Notes: a model not told the origin generated them from the letters alone. Numbered from the stretch's first letter, positions 9,223 to 18,463 are shown. The stretch: DNA of 64,000 bases from Actinomyces sp. oral taxon 897 (GCF_002999235.1 NZ_CP027236.1:2232001-2296000), one strand, 5' to 3'. Made by a program: numbers and translations.

Positions 9223-10482
9223 GTGTACGCGCTCATGAGCCGCCGGGTCGAGGACACCACGGACCGCGCCCCCGTCACAGGCGCCGCTCTTGAGGATCTT
9301 GACCCCCGGAGCGTGGACCGTCTCCTGGCCGAGCTGCGCACCAGCAGGTCGCACGTCCTCGACGGTATTGACGAGGGCAACCAGGTCGCAGCCCTTCAAC
9401 GGCTCAATATCCTCACGCGCGACGGCGTCCCCACCTTCGCCGGATACGTGACCCTGGCAGCCTACCCGCAGCAGGAGTTCCCCCGTCTCGTCGTGGACGT
9501 GTGCGTGCACCCCGGCACCACCAAGTCCCAGGAGGACAGCGTGCGCTTTATCGACCGCCAGGCCTGTGACGGACCCGTGCCACTCATGGTGGACGACGCC
9601 GTCGCCGCGGTGGCCCGCAACCTGCGTCGGCGCCGAGTCGTCCGGGGGACACTGGCCGAGGACGTGCTGGAGGTACCTGAGGACGTCCTGCGGGAGGCTA
9701 TTACCAATGCGGTCATGCACCGGGACTACTCCGCGCAGGCCGAGGGGCAGACGGTATCGGTGGACGTCTACCAGGACCGGGTCGAGGTAGGGAACCCGGG
9801 CGGGCTCTACGGGGGCAGGACCGTGGGCAACCTGGATGAGGGGGTTCCCGTCTCCCGCAACAAGGTCCTGGCGAACCTCCTGCGCAGCATCCCGCGTCCT
9901 CACGGCACGGGCATGGTCGCCGAGGCCGCCGGCACGGGTGTCCCGCGCATGATCAGCGCCATGCGCCAGCAGGGTCTTCCCGCACCTGACTACGAGGCGA
10001 CGACGATTGACCGGGTGGTGGTCAGGCTGTCCCGCTTCGGCCTGCTTGACCCCCAGGTGCGAGCGTGGCTCGACTCCCTCCCCGGCGCGCCACGGGACGC
10101 ACGGGCGGAGTCCGTCCTGGCGCTCGCCCGCCGTGACGGCAGGGTGCGGGTGGTAGACGTACGCCGCAACCTCGGCATGGACTCCGACGATATCCGCGAC
10201 CTCCTGGGGAGGATCGTCGAGGAAGGCCTGCTGGTGGGCATGAACGACGGGCCCTACGTGCTGGCCAACCTGAAGCACCGCATTGCGAGCACCGGGGCCA
10301 TGTGGGAGGTCCTGTCCGTCCTTGACTCCCGTGAGGCCGTCAGTATCCAGGTCATTGCCGAGCGGACCGGCAGGTCCCTCAGTGCCCTGCGGCCGCTCCT
10401 GCGTGAGCTGGTCGGTGAGGGCCTGGTCGTCGCCACGGCACCGCCCACCAGCCGCAACCGCGCCTACCTGCTGGCCGAGTGA
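9223..10482 (+). CDS. COG2865-like ATP-binding regulator lacking its N-terminal AlbA_2 domain
   Basis: The protein has the HATPase_c_4-like region of COG2865 proteins: EDVLREAITNAVMHRDYS (about residues 155-175) as the N-box and VEVGNPGG as the G1-like box. C-terminal winged-helix segments follow (about 285-415, for example ISIQVIAERTGRSLSALRPLL). Family members usually begin with a DNA-binding AlbA_2/Schlafen domain of about 130 residues. That domain is absent: the frame enters at GTG 9223 or ATG 9235. Upstream in the same frame the codons read DIRLSSYEV, which still resembles the linker after AlbA_2, and then run into the family D array. I infer 5' erosion, so this may be a pseudogene or a shortened regulator. 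No good ribosome site is visible. Confidence 0.65.
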   Translation: MYALMSRRVEDTTDRAPVTGAALEDLDPRSVDRLLAELRTSRSHVLDGIDEGNQVAALQRLNILTRDGVPTFAGYVTLAAYPQQEFPRLVVDVCVHPGTTKSQEDSVRFIDRQACDGPVPLMVDDAVAAVARNLRRRRVVRGTLAEDVLEVPEDVLREAITNAVMHRDYSAQAEGQTVSVDVYQDRVEVGNPGGLYGGRTVGNLDEGVPVSRNKVLANLLRSIPRPHGTGMVAEAAGTGVPRMISAMRQQGLPAPDYEATTIDRVVVRLSRFGLLDPQVRAWLDSLPGAPRDARAESVLALARRDGRVRVVDVRRNLGMDSDDIRDLLGRIVEEGLLVGMNDGPYVLANLKHRIASTGAMWEVLSVLDSREAVSIQVIAERTGRSLSALRPLLRELVGEGLVVATAPPTSRNRAYLLAE

Positions 10483-10552
10483 GCGCCCGGGCGTACGGCT
10501 GGCCCGGGGAGGGCCTGCTGGCCACCGCCCCCGGGGTGCTGCCGGGACCGGC

Positions 10553-12709
10553 TCACAGCATGCAGCTCACGCAGCCCTGGACCTCGGTGCCGGTCAGGGC
10601 GGCCTGACGCAGGCGGATGTAGTACAGGGTCTTGATCCCCTTGCGCCAGGCGTAGATCTGGGCCCGGTTGACGTCCCGCGTGGTGGCGGTGTCCGGGAAG
10701 AAGAGCGTCAGGCTCAGCCCCTGGTCCACGTGCTGGGTGGCCGCGGCGTAGGTGTCGATAATCTTCTCGGGCCCGATCTCGTAGGCGTCCTGGTAGTACT
10801 CCAGGTTGTCGTTCGTCATGAAAGGCGCCGGGTAGTAGACGCGCCCGATCTTCCCCTCCTTGCGGATCTCGATCTTGGCCACGATCGGGTGGATGGAGGA
10901 CGTCGAGTTGTTGATGTAGGAGATGGAGCCGGTGGGTGGCACCGCCTGGAGGTTGCGGTTGTACAGGCCGCCCCGCCTGACCCGCTCGGCCAGCGCGGCC
11001 CAGTCCTCGCGGGTGGCCACGTGGACGGATGAGCGCTCAAAGAGCTCCTTGACCCTCTGCGTGACCGGCACGAAGTCCTGGGTCACGTACTTCTCAAAGA
11101 ACTCGCCGCTGGCGTAGGCGGAGTCCTCAAATCCCACAAAGCTCTCCCCGCGCTCCGTAGCCAGCTCGTTGGAGGCGCTCAGTGCCGCGTACAGCACGGA
11201 GGCGAAGTAGACGTTGGTAAAGTCCAGGGCCTCGGCGCTGCCGTAGTGGATGCGCTCACGCGCTAGGAAGCCGTGCAGGTTCATCTGCCCCAGGCCGATC
11301 GCGTGGGACTCGCGGTTGCCGCGGTCGATGGAGGGGACGCTGGGCAGGTGCGTCTGGTCGCTCACCGCCGTCAGGCCGCGCACCGCGGTGCGCACCGTGC
11401 GGGCGAAGTCCGGGGAGTCAAATGCCTTGGCAATGTTGAGGCTCCCCAGGTTGCAGGCGATGTCCTTGCCCACGTGCTCAAAGGACAGATCCTCTCTCAG
11501 CACGCTGGGCTCGGATACCTGCAGGATCTCCGAGCACAGGTTGGACATGACCACCTTGCCCGCGATCGGGTTGGCGCGGTTGACCGTGTCCTCGAACATG
11601 ACGTAGGGGTATCCCGACTCGAACTGGATCTCGGCCAGGGTCTGGAAGAAGAGCCGGGCGTTGACCTTCTTCTTCTTGATCCGCCCGTCGTCGACCATCT
11701 CACGGTACTTCTCCGTGACGTTGACGTCGGCGAACGGGAGCCCGTAGACGCGCTCGACGTCGTAGGGGCTGAACAGGTACATGTCCTCGTTGTTGCGGGC
11801 CAGCTCGAAGGTGATGTCGGGGATGACCACGCCCAGGGAGAGCGTCTTAATGCGGATCTTCTCGTCGGCGTTCTCGCGCTTGGTGTCCAGGAACCGCATA
11901 ATGTCGGGGTGGTGAGCGTGGAGGTACACGGCCCCCGCGCCCTGCCTGGCCCCCAGCTGGTTGGCGTAGGAGAAGGAGTCCTCCAGCAGCTTCATGACCG
12001 GGACGACGCCGCTGGACTGGTTCTCGATGCGCTTAATGGGGGCGCCCATCTCACGCAGGTTGCTCAGCAGCAGGGCCACGCCGCCGCCGCGCTTGGACAG
12101 CTGGAGGGCGGAGTTAATGCCGCGGGCGATCGACTCCATATTGTCCTCGATACGCACCAGGAAGCAGGAGACAGGCTCCCCGCGCTGGGCCTTGCCCTCA
12201 TTGAGGAAGGTGGGCGTGGCCGGCTGGAAGCGCCCGGTCATCATCTCCTCGACCAGGTCGAGCGCCAGCTGCTCGTCGCCGTCGGCCAGCGTGAGGGCCA
12301 CCATGGAGACGCGGTCCTCGAACCGTTCCAGGTAGCGCTTGCCGTCAAATGTCTTGAGCGTGTAGGAGGTGTAGTACTTGAATGCCCCCAGGAATGTCTC
12401 GAACCGGAACCTGTGGGCGTACGCCGCCTTGAACAGCCTCTTGACAAACTCCGGGTTGTACCGGTCCAGGACGCGGGCCTCGTAGTACCCCTCCTCCACC
12501 AGGTACTCCAGCTTCTCCTCCAGGTCGTGGAAGAAGACGGTGTTCTGGTTGACGTGCTGGAGGAAGTACTGGCGGGCGGCCTCGTGGTCGGCGTCGAACT
12601 GGATGAGCCCGTTGGCGTCGTAGAGGTTCAGCCTGGCGTTGAGGGCGTGGTAGTCCAGCTCGGGGGAGGACACCGGCTCCAGGCCGGTGTCCGTCAGAGT
12701 GTCTGCCAA
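10553..12709 (-). CDS. nrdE: Class Ib ribonucleoside-diphosphate reductase, large subunit
   Basis: A TTG start at 12709 overlaps the end of nrdI by 16 nt; the product is 718 residues, the usual NrdE length. NrdE reduces ribonucleoside diphosphates to deoxyribonucleotides with NrdF and NrdH. Visible hallmarks are Cys182 in [10 protein letters not shown], Cys392 in MSNLCSEIL, and the C-terminal redox pair Cys713/Cys716 in GCVSCML, which is re-reduced by NrdH. The [15 protein letters not shown] loop and the [12 protein letters not shown] segment are also typical. It is the third gene of the operon nrdH-nrdI-nrdE. No nrdF follows; the small subunit must be encoded elsewhere. Confidence 0.97.
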   Translation of the reverse strand: MADTLTDTGLEPVSSPELDYHALNARLNLYDANGLIQFDADHEAARQYFLQHVNQNTVFFHDLEEKLEYLVEEGYYEARVLDRYNPEFVKRLFKAAYAHRFRFETFLGAFKYYTSYTLKTFDGKRYLERFEDRVSMVALTLADGDEQLALDLVEEMMTGRFQPATPTFLNEGKAQRGEPVSCFLVRIEDNMESIARGINSALQLSKRGGGVALLLSNLREMGAPIKRIENQSSGVVPVMKLLEDSFSYANQLGARQGAGAVYLHAHHPDIMRFLDTKRENADEKIRIKTLSLGVVIPDITFELARNNEDMYLFSPYDVERVYGLPFADVNVTEKYREMVDDGRIKKKKVNARLFFQTLAEIQFESGYPYVMFEDTVNRANPIAGKVVMSNLCSEILQVSEPSVLREDLSFEHVGKDIACNLGSLNIAKAFDSPDFARTVRTAVRGLTAVSDQTHLPSVPSIDRGNRESHAIGLGQMNLHGFLARERIHYGSAEALDFTNVYFASVLYAALSASNELATERGESFVGFEDSAYASGEFFEKYVTQDFVPVTQRVKELFERSSVHVATREDWAALAERVRRGGLYNRNLQAVPPTGSISYINNSTSSIHPIVAKIEIRKEGKIGRVYYPAPFMTNDNLEYYQDAYEIGPEKIIDTYAAATQHVDQGLSLTLFFPDTATTRDVNRAQIYAWRKGIKTLYYIRLRQAALTGTEVQGCVSCML

Positions 12710-13119
12710 AACTTGTCCAATCCTTGCTTGACGCGCTCGACGTCGGAGGGCGTCCCCAGCAGCTCGTAGCGGTACAGGAAGGGCACCCCCACCTTACTGG
12801 CGATAATGTCACCGGCAATACCGTAGGCCTTGCCGAAGTTGGTGTTTCCCGAGGCGATGACGCCCCGGCACAGCGACCGGTTGTGAGGGTCGTTGAGGAA
12901 GGTGATGACCTGCTTGGGCACGGCCCCCTTGACGGCGCCGCCACCGTAGGTGGGGACCACGAGCACGTACTCGCGGTCCACCCGCAGCGGCGCCTCGGTA
13001 CGCCGCAGGGGGATGCGCGCCGTGGGGTAGCCGAGCCTGCCCACGAACCGGTGCGTGTTCTCCGAGGTGGAGGAGAAGTAGACCAGGAGCGGCTGGCTGC
13101 CCGCGTCGTCCACCGCCAC
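12694..13119 (-). CDS. nrdI: NrdI flavodoxin-like protein
   Basis: The GTG start at 13119 lies 3 nt after the nrdH stop; the product is 141 residues. NrdI is an FMN protein that supplies the oxidant for assembling the dimanganese-tyrosyl cofactor of NrdF. The N-terminal FMN phosphate loop [14 protein letters not shown] and the [14 protein letters not shown] segment are diagnostic. Its 3' end overlaps nrdE by 16 nt, so translation is probably coupled. Confidence 0.95.
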   Translation of the reverse strand: MAVDDAGSQPLLVYFSSTSENTHRFVGRLGYPTARIPLRRTEAPLRVDREYVLVVPTYGGGAVKGAVPKQVITFLNDPHNRSLCRGVIASGNTNFGKAYGIAGDIIASKVGVPFLYRYELLGTPSDVERVKQGLDKFWQTL

Positions 13120-13122
13120 CCC

Positions 13123-13374
13123 TCAGACGGCGACGGCCAGCTCCTGGGCGGCCAGGACGAGACCCTTGATCTTGTCGGGGCGGTAACCGGACCAGTGCTC
13201 ACCACCGGCCATGACCACCGGCGCCTGGACGTAGCCCAGGGCCTTGACCTGCTCCAGGGCCTCGACGTCGAGGGAGATGTCCACGGTCTGGTAGGACAGG
13301 CCAGCCTTGTCCAGAGCCCGGTAGGTAGCGTTGCACTGAACGCAGTTGGGCTTGGAGTAGACAGTGATCGCCAT
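13123..13374 (-). CDS. nrdH: Glutaredoxin-like NrdH-redoxin
   Basis: The start at 13374 follows an AGGAAGGG ribosome site; the product is 83 residues. NrdH donates electrons to NrdE. The active-site motif Cys11-Val-Gln-Cys14 directly follows the first beta strand, and the C-terminal WSGYRPDKIK segment is the NrdH signature. It is the first gene of nrdHIE. Confidence 0.95.
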   Translation of the reverse strand: MAITVYSKPNCVQCNATYRALDKAGLSYQTVDISLDVEALEQVKALGYVQAPVVMAGGEHWSGYRPDKIKGLVLAAQELAVAV

Positions 13375-13491
13375 GCTGGACCCTTCCTGGGAGTCGTCGG
13401 TGCCGTCCGGCCCGTGCCCCGCCAGGGGGTCCACCGGGGGGTGCGGTACGGATGTGGTCGGCGGGAGGGCGGGCCTCCCGTACGGGACTAA

Positions 13492-13507
13492 ACACTACCC
13501 CTAGTGG
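13492..13507 (-). promoter_or_regulatory. Candidate NrdR box upstream of nrdHIE
   Basis: ACACTACCCCTAGTGG fits the NrdR-box pattern (acaCwnnanntwGtgt). A weaker half-similar site (CCACCCCTAGATGATG) lies about 26 bp further upstream. NrdR represses nrd operons in most actinobacteria when dATP/ATP is high. The spacing of the pair is shorter than the usual 31-32 bp, so the second box is doubtful. Confidence 0.5.
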
Positions 13508-13573
13508 TGCGAGGCCGCCACCACCCCTAGATGATGTGTTAGGCCAAGCCCTGTGTACAGTAGCCCCCCTTCC

Positions 13574-13614
13574 TGTGGACACACTTGGAGAACCTGTGGA
13601 GAACCGGTGGACAA
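13574..13614 (-). promoter_or_regulatory. Three DnaA-box-like nonamers upstream of nrdHIE
   Basis: TGTGGACAC (13574), TGTGGAGAA (13595) and GGTGGACAA (13606) resemble the reverse strand of actinobacterial DnaA boxes (TTGTCCACA). They lie in the 560-bp gap 13375-13935 between nrdH and the divergent NiaR-type gene, which otherwise holds the NrdR-like box and no gene. Confidence 0.35.
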
Positions 13615-13935
13615 CGCACCCGCACCGGCCTGCCGGCGGCCGGGCGGGCGCCTGGTGCGGATGATGAGGCTCCCGCGGAACGACGCTCCCCCCAAAGGGT
13701 CGGCACGAGCCGTCCGCCGTTAGCCACAGGCTCCGGCCCCGCCGTCGCCCCCATGAATCCACACCCTGGGGACACAGGTCGCAAAACCGCTCCCCGCGGC
13801 CGCCTCTCCCCGGCGTGTCGCCACCCGTGCTACGGTCGGCACCCAGCCCGCGGTGCGAGGGGATCCGCACTCCCCCGGCGCACGGCTGGCACCACCGGCC
13901 CCGGTCCGCCCGCGAGGAGACGCCCAGGAGACAGT

Positions 13936-14445
13936 ATGGACGCACCCACCCGCCGCCACCGCATTGTGGAACGCCTGAGCGGGACCACGACGCCGGTGTC
14001 CGCCACCACCCTGGGCGAGGAGCTGGGCGTCTCCCGCCAGGTCATTGTGGGCGACGTCGCCCTCCTGCGCTCCTCCGGCACCCCCGTCCTGGCCACCAGC
14101 CGCGGCTACCTCCTGGCCCGCCCGGCCACGCTGCCGCGTCGCACCGTGTTCGTCCAGCACACCCGCGCCCAGATCGAGGCGGAGGTCACCGCCGTTATCG
14201 GCGCCGGGGCCTGGCTGCTGGACACCTCCATCGAGCACCGCCTCTACGGGCAGATCACCGTGGACCTCCACCTGCGCACCCCTGAGGACGTCCGGGCCTT
14301 CCTGGGGCGCCTGCCCGTCTCCTCCACCCTGGCCGAGCTCACCAACGGCTGGCACACGCACACCCTGGAGGCCCCCAGCGAGGAGATCCTGGACGACGCC
14401 GTCGCCCGCCTGGAGGCCCTGGGCCTCACCCGGGAGCCGGAGTAG
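13936..14445 (+). CDS. niaR: NiaR-type niacin-responsive repressor (HTH_11 + 3H domain)
   Basis: The ATG at 13936 follows AGGAG and gives 169 residues, the normal length. Residues 1-60 are a winged helix (RHRIVERLSG, then GEELGVSRQVIVGDVALLR). Residues 70-165 form the 3H domain with metal-ligand candidates His75, Glu83, His140 and His142 (WHTHTLEA). Known NiaR proteins bind nicotinic acid and repress niacin uptake or NAD synthesis genes. A double TGTC/GACA palindrome lies in front of the next gene, which suggests that gene as the target. Confidence 0.82.
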   Translation: MDAPTRRHRIVERLSGTTTPVSATTLGEELGVSRQVIVGDVALLRSSGTPVLATSRGYLLARPATLPRRTVFVQHTRAQIEAEVTAVIGAGAWLLDTSIEHRLYGQITVDLHLRTPEDVRAFLGRLPVSSTLAELTNGWHTHTLEAPSEEILDDAVARLEALGLTREPE

Positions 14446-14672
14446 GCCCGGGCCCGGGGGCCAGCAGGCCCCCCGCCGCGCATGCATGGCATGGCCCGTA
14501 GGCCCGGGTCCGGGGGATCGGTAGGGCCCCGCACCTAAGACCCGCCCACCAGCACTCCCCCGACAGGAGCACGAACACGCGCAGGGCCGGCAGCACACGC
14601 CCACCCAACCTCTCCAGCCAGAAGTATGAACACACTCACACTGGGGTGAGGACCGGAAGGTCGTAGACTCCT

Positions 14673-14698
14673 ACTGTCTTGACAGCTGTCATGACAGT
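14673..14698 (+). promoter_or_regulatory. 26-bp double palindrome, probable NiaR operator
   Basis: ACTGTCTTGACAG is followed directly by CTGTCATGACAGT. Each half is a palindrome of TGTC/GACA arms, and the whole is nearly symmetric about AGCT. It ends 19 bp before the start codon of the transporter gene, where a repressor would block initiation. TGTC...GACA arms are typical of NiaR sites. The rest of the gap 14446-14717 shows nothing else clear. Confidence 0.65.
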
Positions 14699-14717
14699 AG
14701 AAGAGCAGGAGCCGCGT

Positions 14718-15935
14718 ATGAGCACCCCTTCAGCACCCCTACCCACCGCCGACCCGGTCCCGGCCAAGACCTCAGCAGGTTCCGGCCACCCTGGCGCCGC
14801 CGACCCGCCCCAGGGGTCCACCCGTCCAACCCCACCACAGGGTGCCCACCCTGCTATCACCTACCTGCGCTCCTGGGCGCACCGCCTCTTTATCGAGGGC
14901 CTGACCGGCATGGCCCACGGCCTGTTCGGGACCCTCATTATCGGCACTATCCTCACGCAGGTCGGCGGTCTCCTGCCCGGGGCAGCAGGTACCAGCCTGA
15001 CCCTCCTGGGGCGGGTGGCGACCTCGGTGACCGGTGCGGGCATCGGCCTGGGCACGGCCCGGCGCCTGGGGGCGGACACCTTTGTCGTCGTCTCCGCGGC
15101 CGTGGCCGGGCAGGTCGGGGCCCTGGCCTCCGGCCTCCTGGCCGGGACCACGCTCGTGACCGACGGCGTCGGCACCGCCCTGGTCCTACGCGGTCCCGGT
15201 GAGCCGCTGGGGGCCTTCCTGGCCGCCTACACGGCGGTGGAGGTCGGACGCGCGGTCTCCGGACGCACCCCGGTGGACATCCTGGTCACGCCCCTGGCCT
15301 GCGTCGCCGTCGGCGGGGCGGTGGGCCTGCTGGTGGGACCGCCCATTAGCGAGGGCATGACGGCGCTGGGCGACCTGGTCAACTGGGGCACCGAACGCCA
15401 GCCCCTGCTCATGGGGGTCATTGTCGCCGTTATCATGGGGATGGTCCTGACCCTGCCGATCTCCTCGGCCGCCCTGGGGGTGATCCTGGGCCTGTCCGGC
15501 GTGGCCGCAGGGGCGTCCACAATCGGCTGCACCACCCAGATGGTGGGTTTTGCGGTGGCCTCCTTCCGGGAGAACCGGTGGGGTGGGCTACTGGCCCAGG
15601 GGTTGGGCACCTCCATGCTGCAGGTACCCAATATTGTGCGCCACCCGCTGATCTGGGTTCCACCGACCCTGGCCTCAGCGATCCTGGGACCCGTGGCCAC
15701 GGTGGTGCTGCACCTGGAGAGCAACGCAATCGGCTCCGGTATGGGTTCAGCGGGCCTGGTGGGCCAGATTATGACCTGGCAGACCATGTCGTCGACGACA
15801 TCACCCGGCAGTCTTCTAGGGGTCCTCCTGGTGTTCCACTTCCTGGCCCCGGCGCTGCTGACCCTGGTCATTAGCGAGTTCATGCGGGCCCAGGGCTGGA
15901 TCCGTCCCGGCGACATGGCCCTGGCCAAGGCCTGA
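14718..15935 (+). CDS. PTS_EIIC_2-family membrane transporter, probably NiaR-controlled
   Basis: The ATG at 14718 follows AGCAGGAG; the product is 405 residues. An N-terminal Pro/Ala-rich tail of about 45 residues is followed by about 9-10 hydrophobic segments with many Gly, including GLTGMAHGLFGTLIIGTIL at the first helix and the TIGCTTQMVGFAVASFREN stretch. These fit the PTS EIIC type-2-like membrane family (PF13303). No IIA or IIB gene is adjacent, so sugar transport by a PTS is not established. The operator before the gene and the upstream NiaR-type regulator suggest a role in uptake of niacin or a related vitamin; that is inference. Confidence 0.65.
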   Translation: MSTPSAPLPTADPVPAKTSAGSGHPGAADPPQGSTRPTPPQGAHPAITYLRSWAHRLFIEGLTGMAHGLFGTLIIGTILTQVGGLLPGAAGTSLTLLGRVATSVTGAGIGLGTARRLGADTFVVVSAAVAGQVGALASGLLAGTTLVTDGVGTALVLRGPGEPLGAFLAAYTAVEVGRAVSGRTPVDILVTPLACVAVGGAVGLLVGPPISEGMTALGDLVNWGTERQPLLMGVIVAVIMGMVLTLPISSAALGVILGLSGVAAGASTIGCTTQMVGFAVASFRENRWGGLLAQGLGTSMLQVPNIVRHPLIWVPPTLASAILGPVATVVLHLESNAIGSGMGSAGLVGQIMTWQTMSSTTSPGSLLGVLLVFHFLAPALLTLVISEFMRAQGWIRPGDMALAKA

Positions 15936-16104
15936 GGACACGTGCTCGGCACTGGCTCGGGCCTTGTCCTGGGGTCCCGGTGACGTAAGCCAGGGCCTGG
16001 CCGCGGAGAATCGTGTGCCTGAGGTGTCTCCTGGCGCAGGTCCGGGCATTTACCCGGTTTTCCGAGGGGTTTACCGCTCGTCTGCGGGCCCGGATCCTTA
16101 CGCG

Positions 16105-16235
16105 TGTCGCAATCTGAGGATCAGAACGGTGGGCACTCCTGACCGCGCCGAGGCTCAAGCCCATGACCTGCGCAGACATTGGGTGCACAAAGTCGGGAGC
16201 GAGGTGGGGTCGGCTCTGATCCTCAGATTGCGACA
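16105..16235. repeat. Perfect 21-bp inverted repeat with 89-bp spacer
   Basis: The left arm is 16105-16125 (TGTCGCAATCTGAGG then ATCAGA) and the right arm, its exact reverse complement, is 16215-16235. It sits between two convergent genes in the gene-free stretch 15936-16308. It could be a small non-autonomous element or fold as a long bidirectional terminator; no uridine tract is seen. Confidence 0.7.
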
Positions 16236-16308
16236 AAACCGGGTGCGAAGCCGCGCACACCCCCGATCCCGGCCCCAGGGTGAGGGCGTCTACCGGGAGT
16301 ACGCCAGC

Positions 16309-17883
16309 TCAGAAGCTGGAGGAGGAGCCTGAGCCGGAGAAGCTCGACCCCGAGCTGAAGGAGCTTGAGCTTCCCGAGCCGTCAAAGGAGCTACCGGAGC
16401 TGGAGGCGGGGGTGTAGTTCGCGGCGTTGGAGTAGCCCACAATAAGATCTGACAGGGGTGCTGTGCTAAAGACCGATCCCAGGCTGGCCGAGTCAACCGC
16501 CTGCTGTCCCGGCGAGGACGGGTTGAGACGGATAGTGGAACACGGGTCGTAGGATCCCTGGATCCCGGCCAGGGACCAGTTGCCGTTGTAGGGCCTCTGC
16601 CTCACGAAGGACCGGCGGTCCTGGTACCGCCTGCGACGGGCCTCGGCGTACCGGGAGGTGTCCGCGTCCAGGGCGTCCTTCACAAGCCGCTCCGCGGTGG
16701 CCCGGATCCGGTCGGACATCCGGTCGAGCTCCCTGAGGGCCTGGGAGGGGGACATGGTCCGCTCCCTCAGGTCAATGGTTATCTGGGCGAGCCACCGGGA
16801 CTGCTCACGCACCCAGGCCCGCACCGGTGTGACATCGAGGGCACCGGCCTCGGCGACCCTGTCGGTCAGGGTCAGCAGGGACGCCAGGTCCTCCCGGACC
16901 GGGCCGGTCTCGGTTCGCCAGGCCTCCTCCCACCTCGAGGACATGGTCAGGAGCGCGGAGGCGTTGGCTATGACGTCGTCGAGGGTGTCCAGGACGGCCG
17001 AGCGCCTGGCCAGTTTGGCGGTCAGGCGACCGACCCTGTCGCTGTACCACTGGGCGCCCCGGGGCTCGCCGAGCTCGGTGAAATCACGTGTCACCTTCTC
17101 GTACTCCCTGAGGAACCAGTTGTAGCGAGCCAGGACCTGGGCGCTATGAGGCTCCTCGGGGGGTAGCGTGCGGGCCATGAGCTCAGTGGCGTCGTAGTCG
17201 TGGGTGACCTCGCTGTAGGAGCGGCGGGCACGGGCGTCGAGCTTTCGGTTCCGACGGCCGCGGTGCAGGAGGAATGCCAGCCACACGAGTCCCAGGACGC
17301 TCATTACAGCCGCCCCCATGGCGTAGCCGATCTGACGGCCGCTCCCCAGACGCTGCGCGGACTCCTGGGCCATGAGCGTAATACCTTTGTCCCAATCCTG
17401 GGAACGCAGCGCGTTCTTGGCGACGTTCTGGATCTCCGCCTGCTCCTGCAGACTGACCTTGACGTCCTCCCCGAAGTAGCATCCCACAAACCGCGCCTGT
17501 GGGGCGACGGCCAGTATGACCAGGCCGTTTGCCCAGTAGCGCGGGTTCTTTGGTGAGATCCACGGGACGTCAGTGCTGTTGCTGGCGCGGGCGTACTCGA
17601 GGACCTCGTCGTTGAGGTTCTTCACGTCCTTTCCGGGCAACGTGAGCACAGCGACGTGCACGTCCTTGGAGAAGGTGAGGCGTTCAATGCTCTGGGACAG
17701 GGAGTCCACCTGGAGCACATGTGCCTCGTCGTGGATCTCCACCGTGGGATGGGCTGCGATCATGGCCTCCACAATGAGGGTGACGGGCAGCATTAGGATA
17801 AATCCCAGAATAATGAGGAGCTCCACGGCGAGGGCAGATACAGCCCGGATACCGCCGAGCCTCACAATAAGTGGCTGATCCAT
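16309..17883 (-). CDS. DUF5129-like TPM-domain membrane protein with Ser-rich tail
   Basis: I take the ATG at 17883 (524 residues); 17916 is an alternative, and neither has a strong ribosome site. A first membrane helix (about residues 15-40) is followed by an extracellular TPM/DUF5129-like domain with SLSQSIERLTFSKDVHVAVLTLPG and the VILAVAPQARFVGCYFGED strand. A second helix (about 190-212) leads to a long cytoplasmic alpha-helical region (about 220-430) rich in Arg and Glu, probably coiled coil. The last 30 residues are almost only Ser, Gly and Phe (for example SSGSSFDGSGSSSSF). Similar proteins are found in Actinomyces and relatives; the function is unknown. Confidence 0.7.
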   Translation of the reverse strand: MDQPLIVRLGGIRAVSALAVELLIILGFILMLPVTLIVEAMIAAHPTVEIHDEAHVLQVDSLSQSIERLTFSKDVHVAVLTLPGKDVKNLNDEVLEYARASNSTDVPWISPKNPRYWANGLVILAVAPQARFVGCYFGEDVKVSLQEQAEIQNVAKNALRSQDWDKGITLMAQESAQRLGSGRQIGYAMGAAVMSVLGLVWLAFLLHRGRRNRKLDARARRSYSEVTHDYDATELMARTLPPEEPHSAQVLARYNWFLREYEKVTRDFTELGEPRGAQWYSDRVGRLTAKLARRSAVLDTLDDVIANASALLTMSSRWEEAWRTETGPVREDLASLLTLTDRVAEAGALDVTPVRAWVREQSRWLAQITIDLRERTMSPSQALRELDRMSDRIRATAERLVKDALDADTSRYAEARRRRYQDRRSFVRQRPYNGNWSLAGIQGSYDPCSTIRLNPSSPGQQAVDSASLGSVFSTAPLSDLIVGYSNAANYTPASSSGSSFDGSGSSSSFSSGSSFSGSGSSSSF

Positions 17884-18043
17884 GAGGACTCTTGAATAAG
17901 AGATGGGACGGGGCATTACGTCTGCAGCGGGATGCGGCTGCTCCGACACTGCTGCCGACGACGGGTCCGGGATCCGGGCGGGAGGGCGGTAGGCCCACGG
18001 TGCTGCGCACGGTGGACCAACCGCCCCCGGCGGCCCACCGCCC

Positions 18044-18463
18044 TCAGCGGCGCACGGCCACTGCCTCGATCTCCACCCTGGCCCCCAGCGGTAGGGCGGC
18101 GACGCCGAAGGCGGCGCGGGCGGGCAGGATCTCACCGGTGAAGAAACGCGCGTAGACCTCGTTGACAGGAGCGAAGTCGTTAATATCAGCCAGAAGAACA
18201 GTGGTCTTGACGACGTCGTCATACCCCAGGCCCGCAGCCCCGAGGATGGCGCCGATATTGCGCAGTACCTGCTCAGCCTGCGCCTGGACGTCCCCGAGTA
18301 CCAGGGCGCCGGTAGCCGGGTCGAGGGGCACCTGGCCGGAGACAAAGACGAGACTGCCAGCAGTCTCACCAGTAGCCACTGCCTGGGAGTAGGGGCCGAC
18401 GGCGGCCGGGGCGTCGGGCGTGGAGACGGCGGTGAACGATGCGGTCGGGCGGGCGGCGGGCAA
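18044..18463 (-). CDS. ridA: RidA-family enamine/imine deaminase
   Basis: A TTG start at 18463 preceded by GAGGAG gives 139 residues; an ATG at 18517 is possible but adds a non-conserved tail. RidA hydrolyses reactive enamines such as 2-aminoacrylate. The hallmarks are GPYSQAV near the N-terminus, FVSGQVPLDP, and the C-terminal PARAAFGVAALPLGARVEIE with the conserved Arg and Glu. Its translation start region was copied during duplication of the neighbouring gene and recurs at about 19720. Confidence 0.92.
   Translation of the reverse strand: MPAARPTASFTAVSTPDAPAAVGPYSQAVATGETAGSLVFVSGQVPLDPATGALVLGDVQAQAEQVLRNIGAILGAAGLGYDDVVKTTVLLADINDFAPVNEVYARFFTGEILPARAAFGVAALPLGARVEIEAVAVRR

Noticed and set aside
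9049..10278. Minus-strand gene of 409 codons opposite the COG2865-like gene
   Set aside because: The plus strand has clear ATPase and winged-helix motifs; the minus-strand product is low complexity and runs into the repeat array.
11273..12769. Plus-strand frame of 498 codons opposite nrdE
   Set aside because: It is the antisense shadow of a strongly conserved nrdE; its translation is a Val/Leu/Gln-rich artefact.
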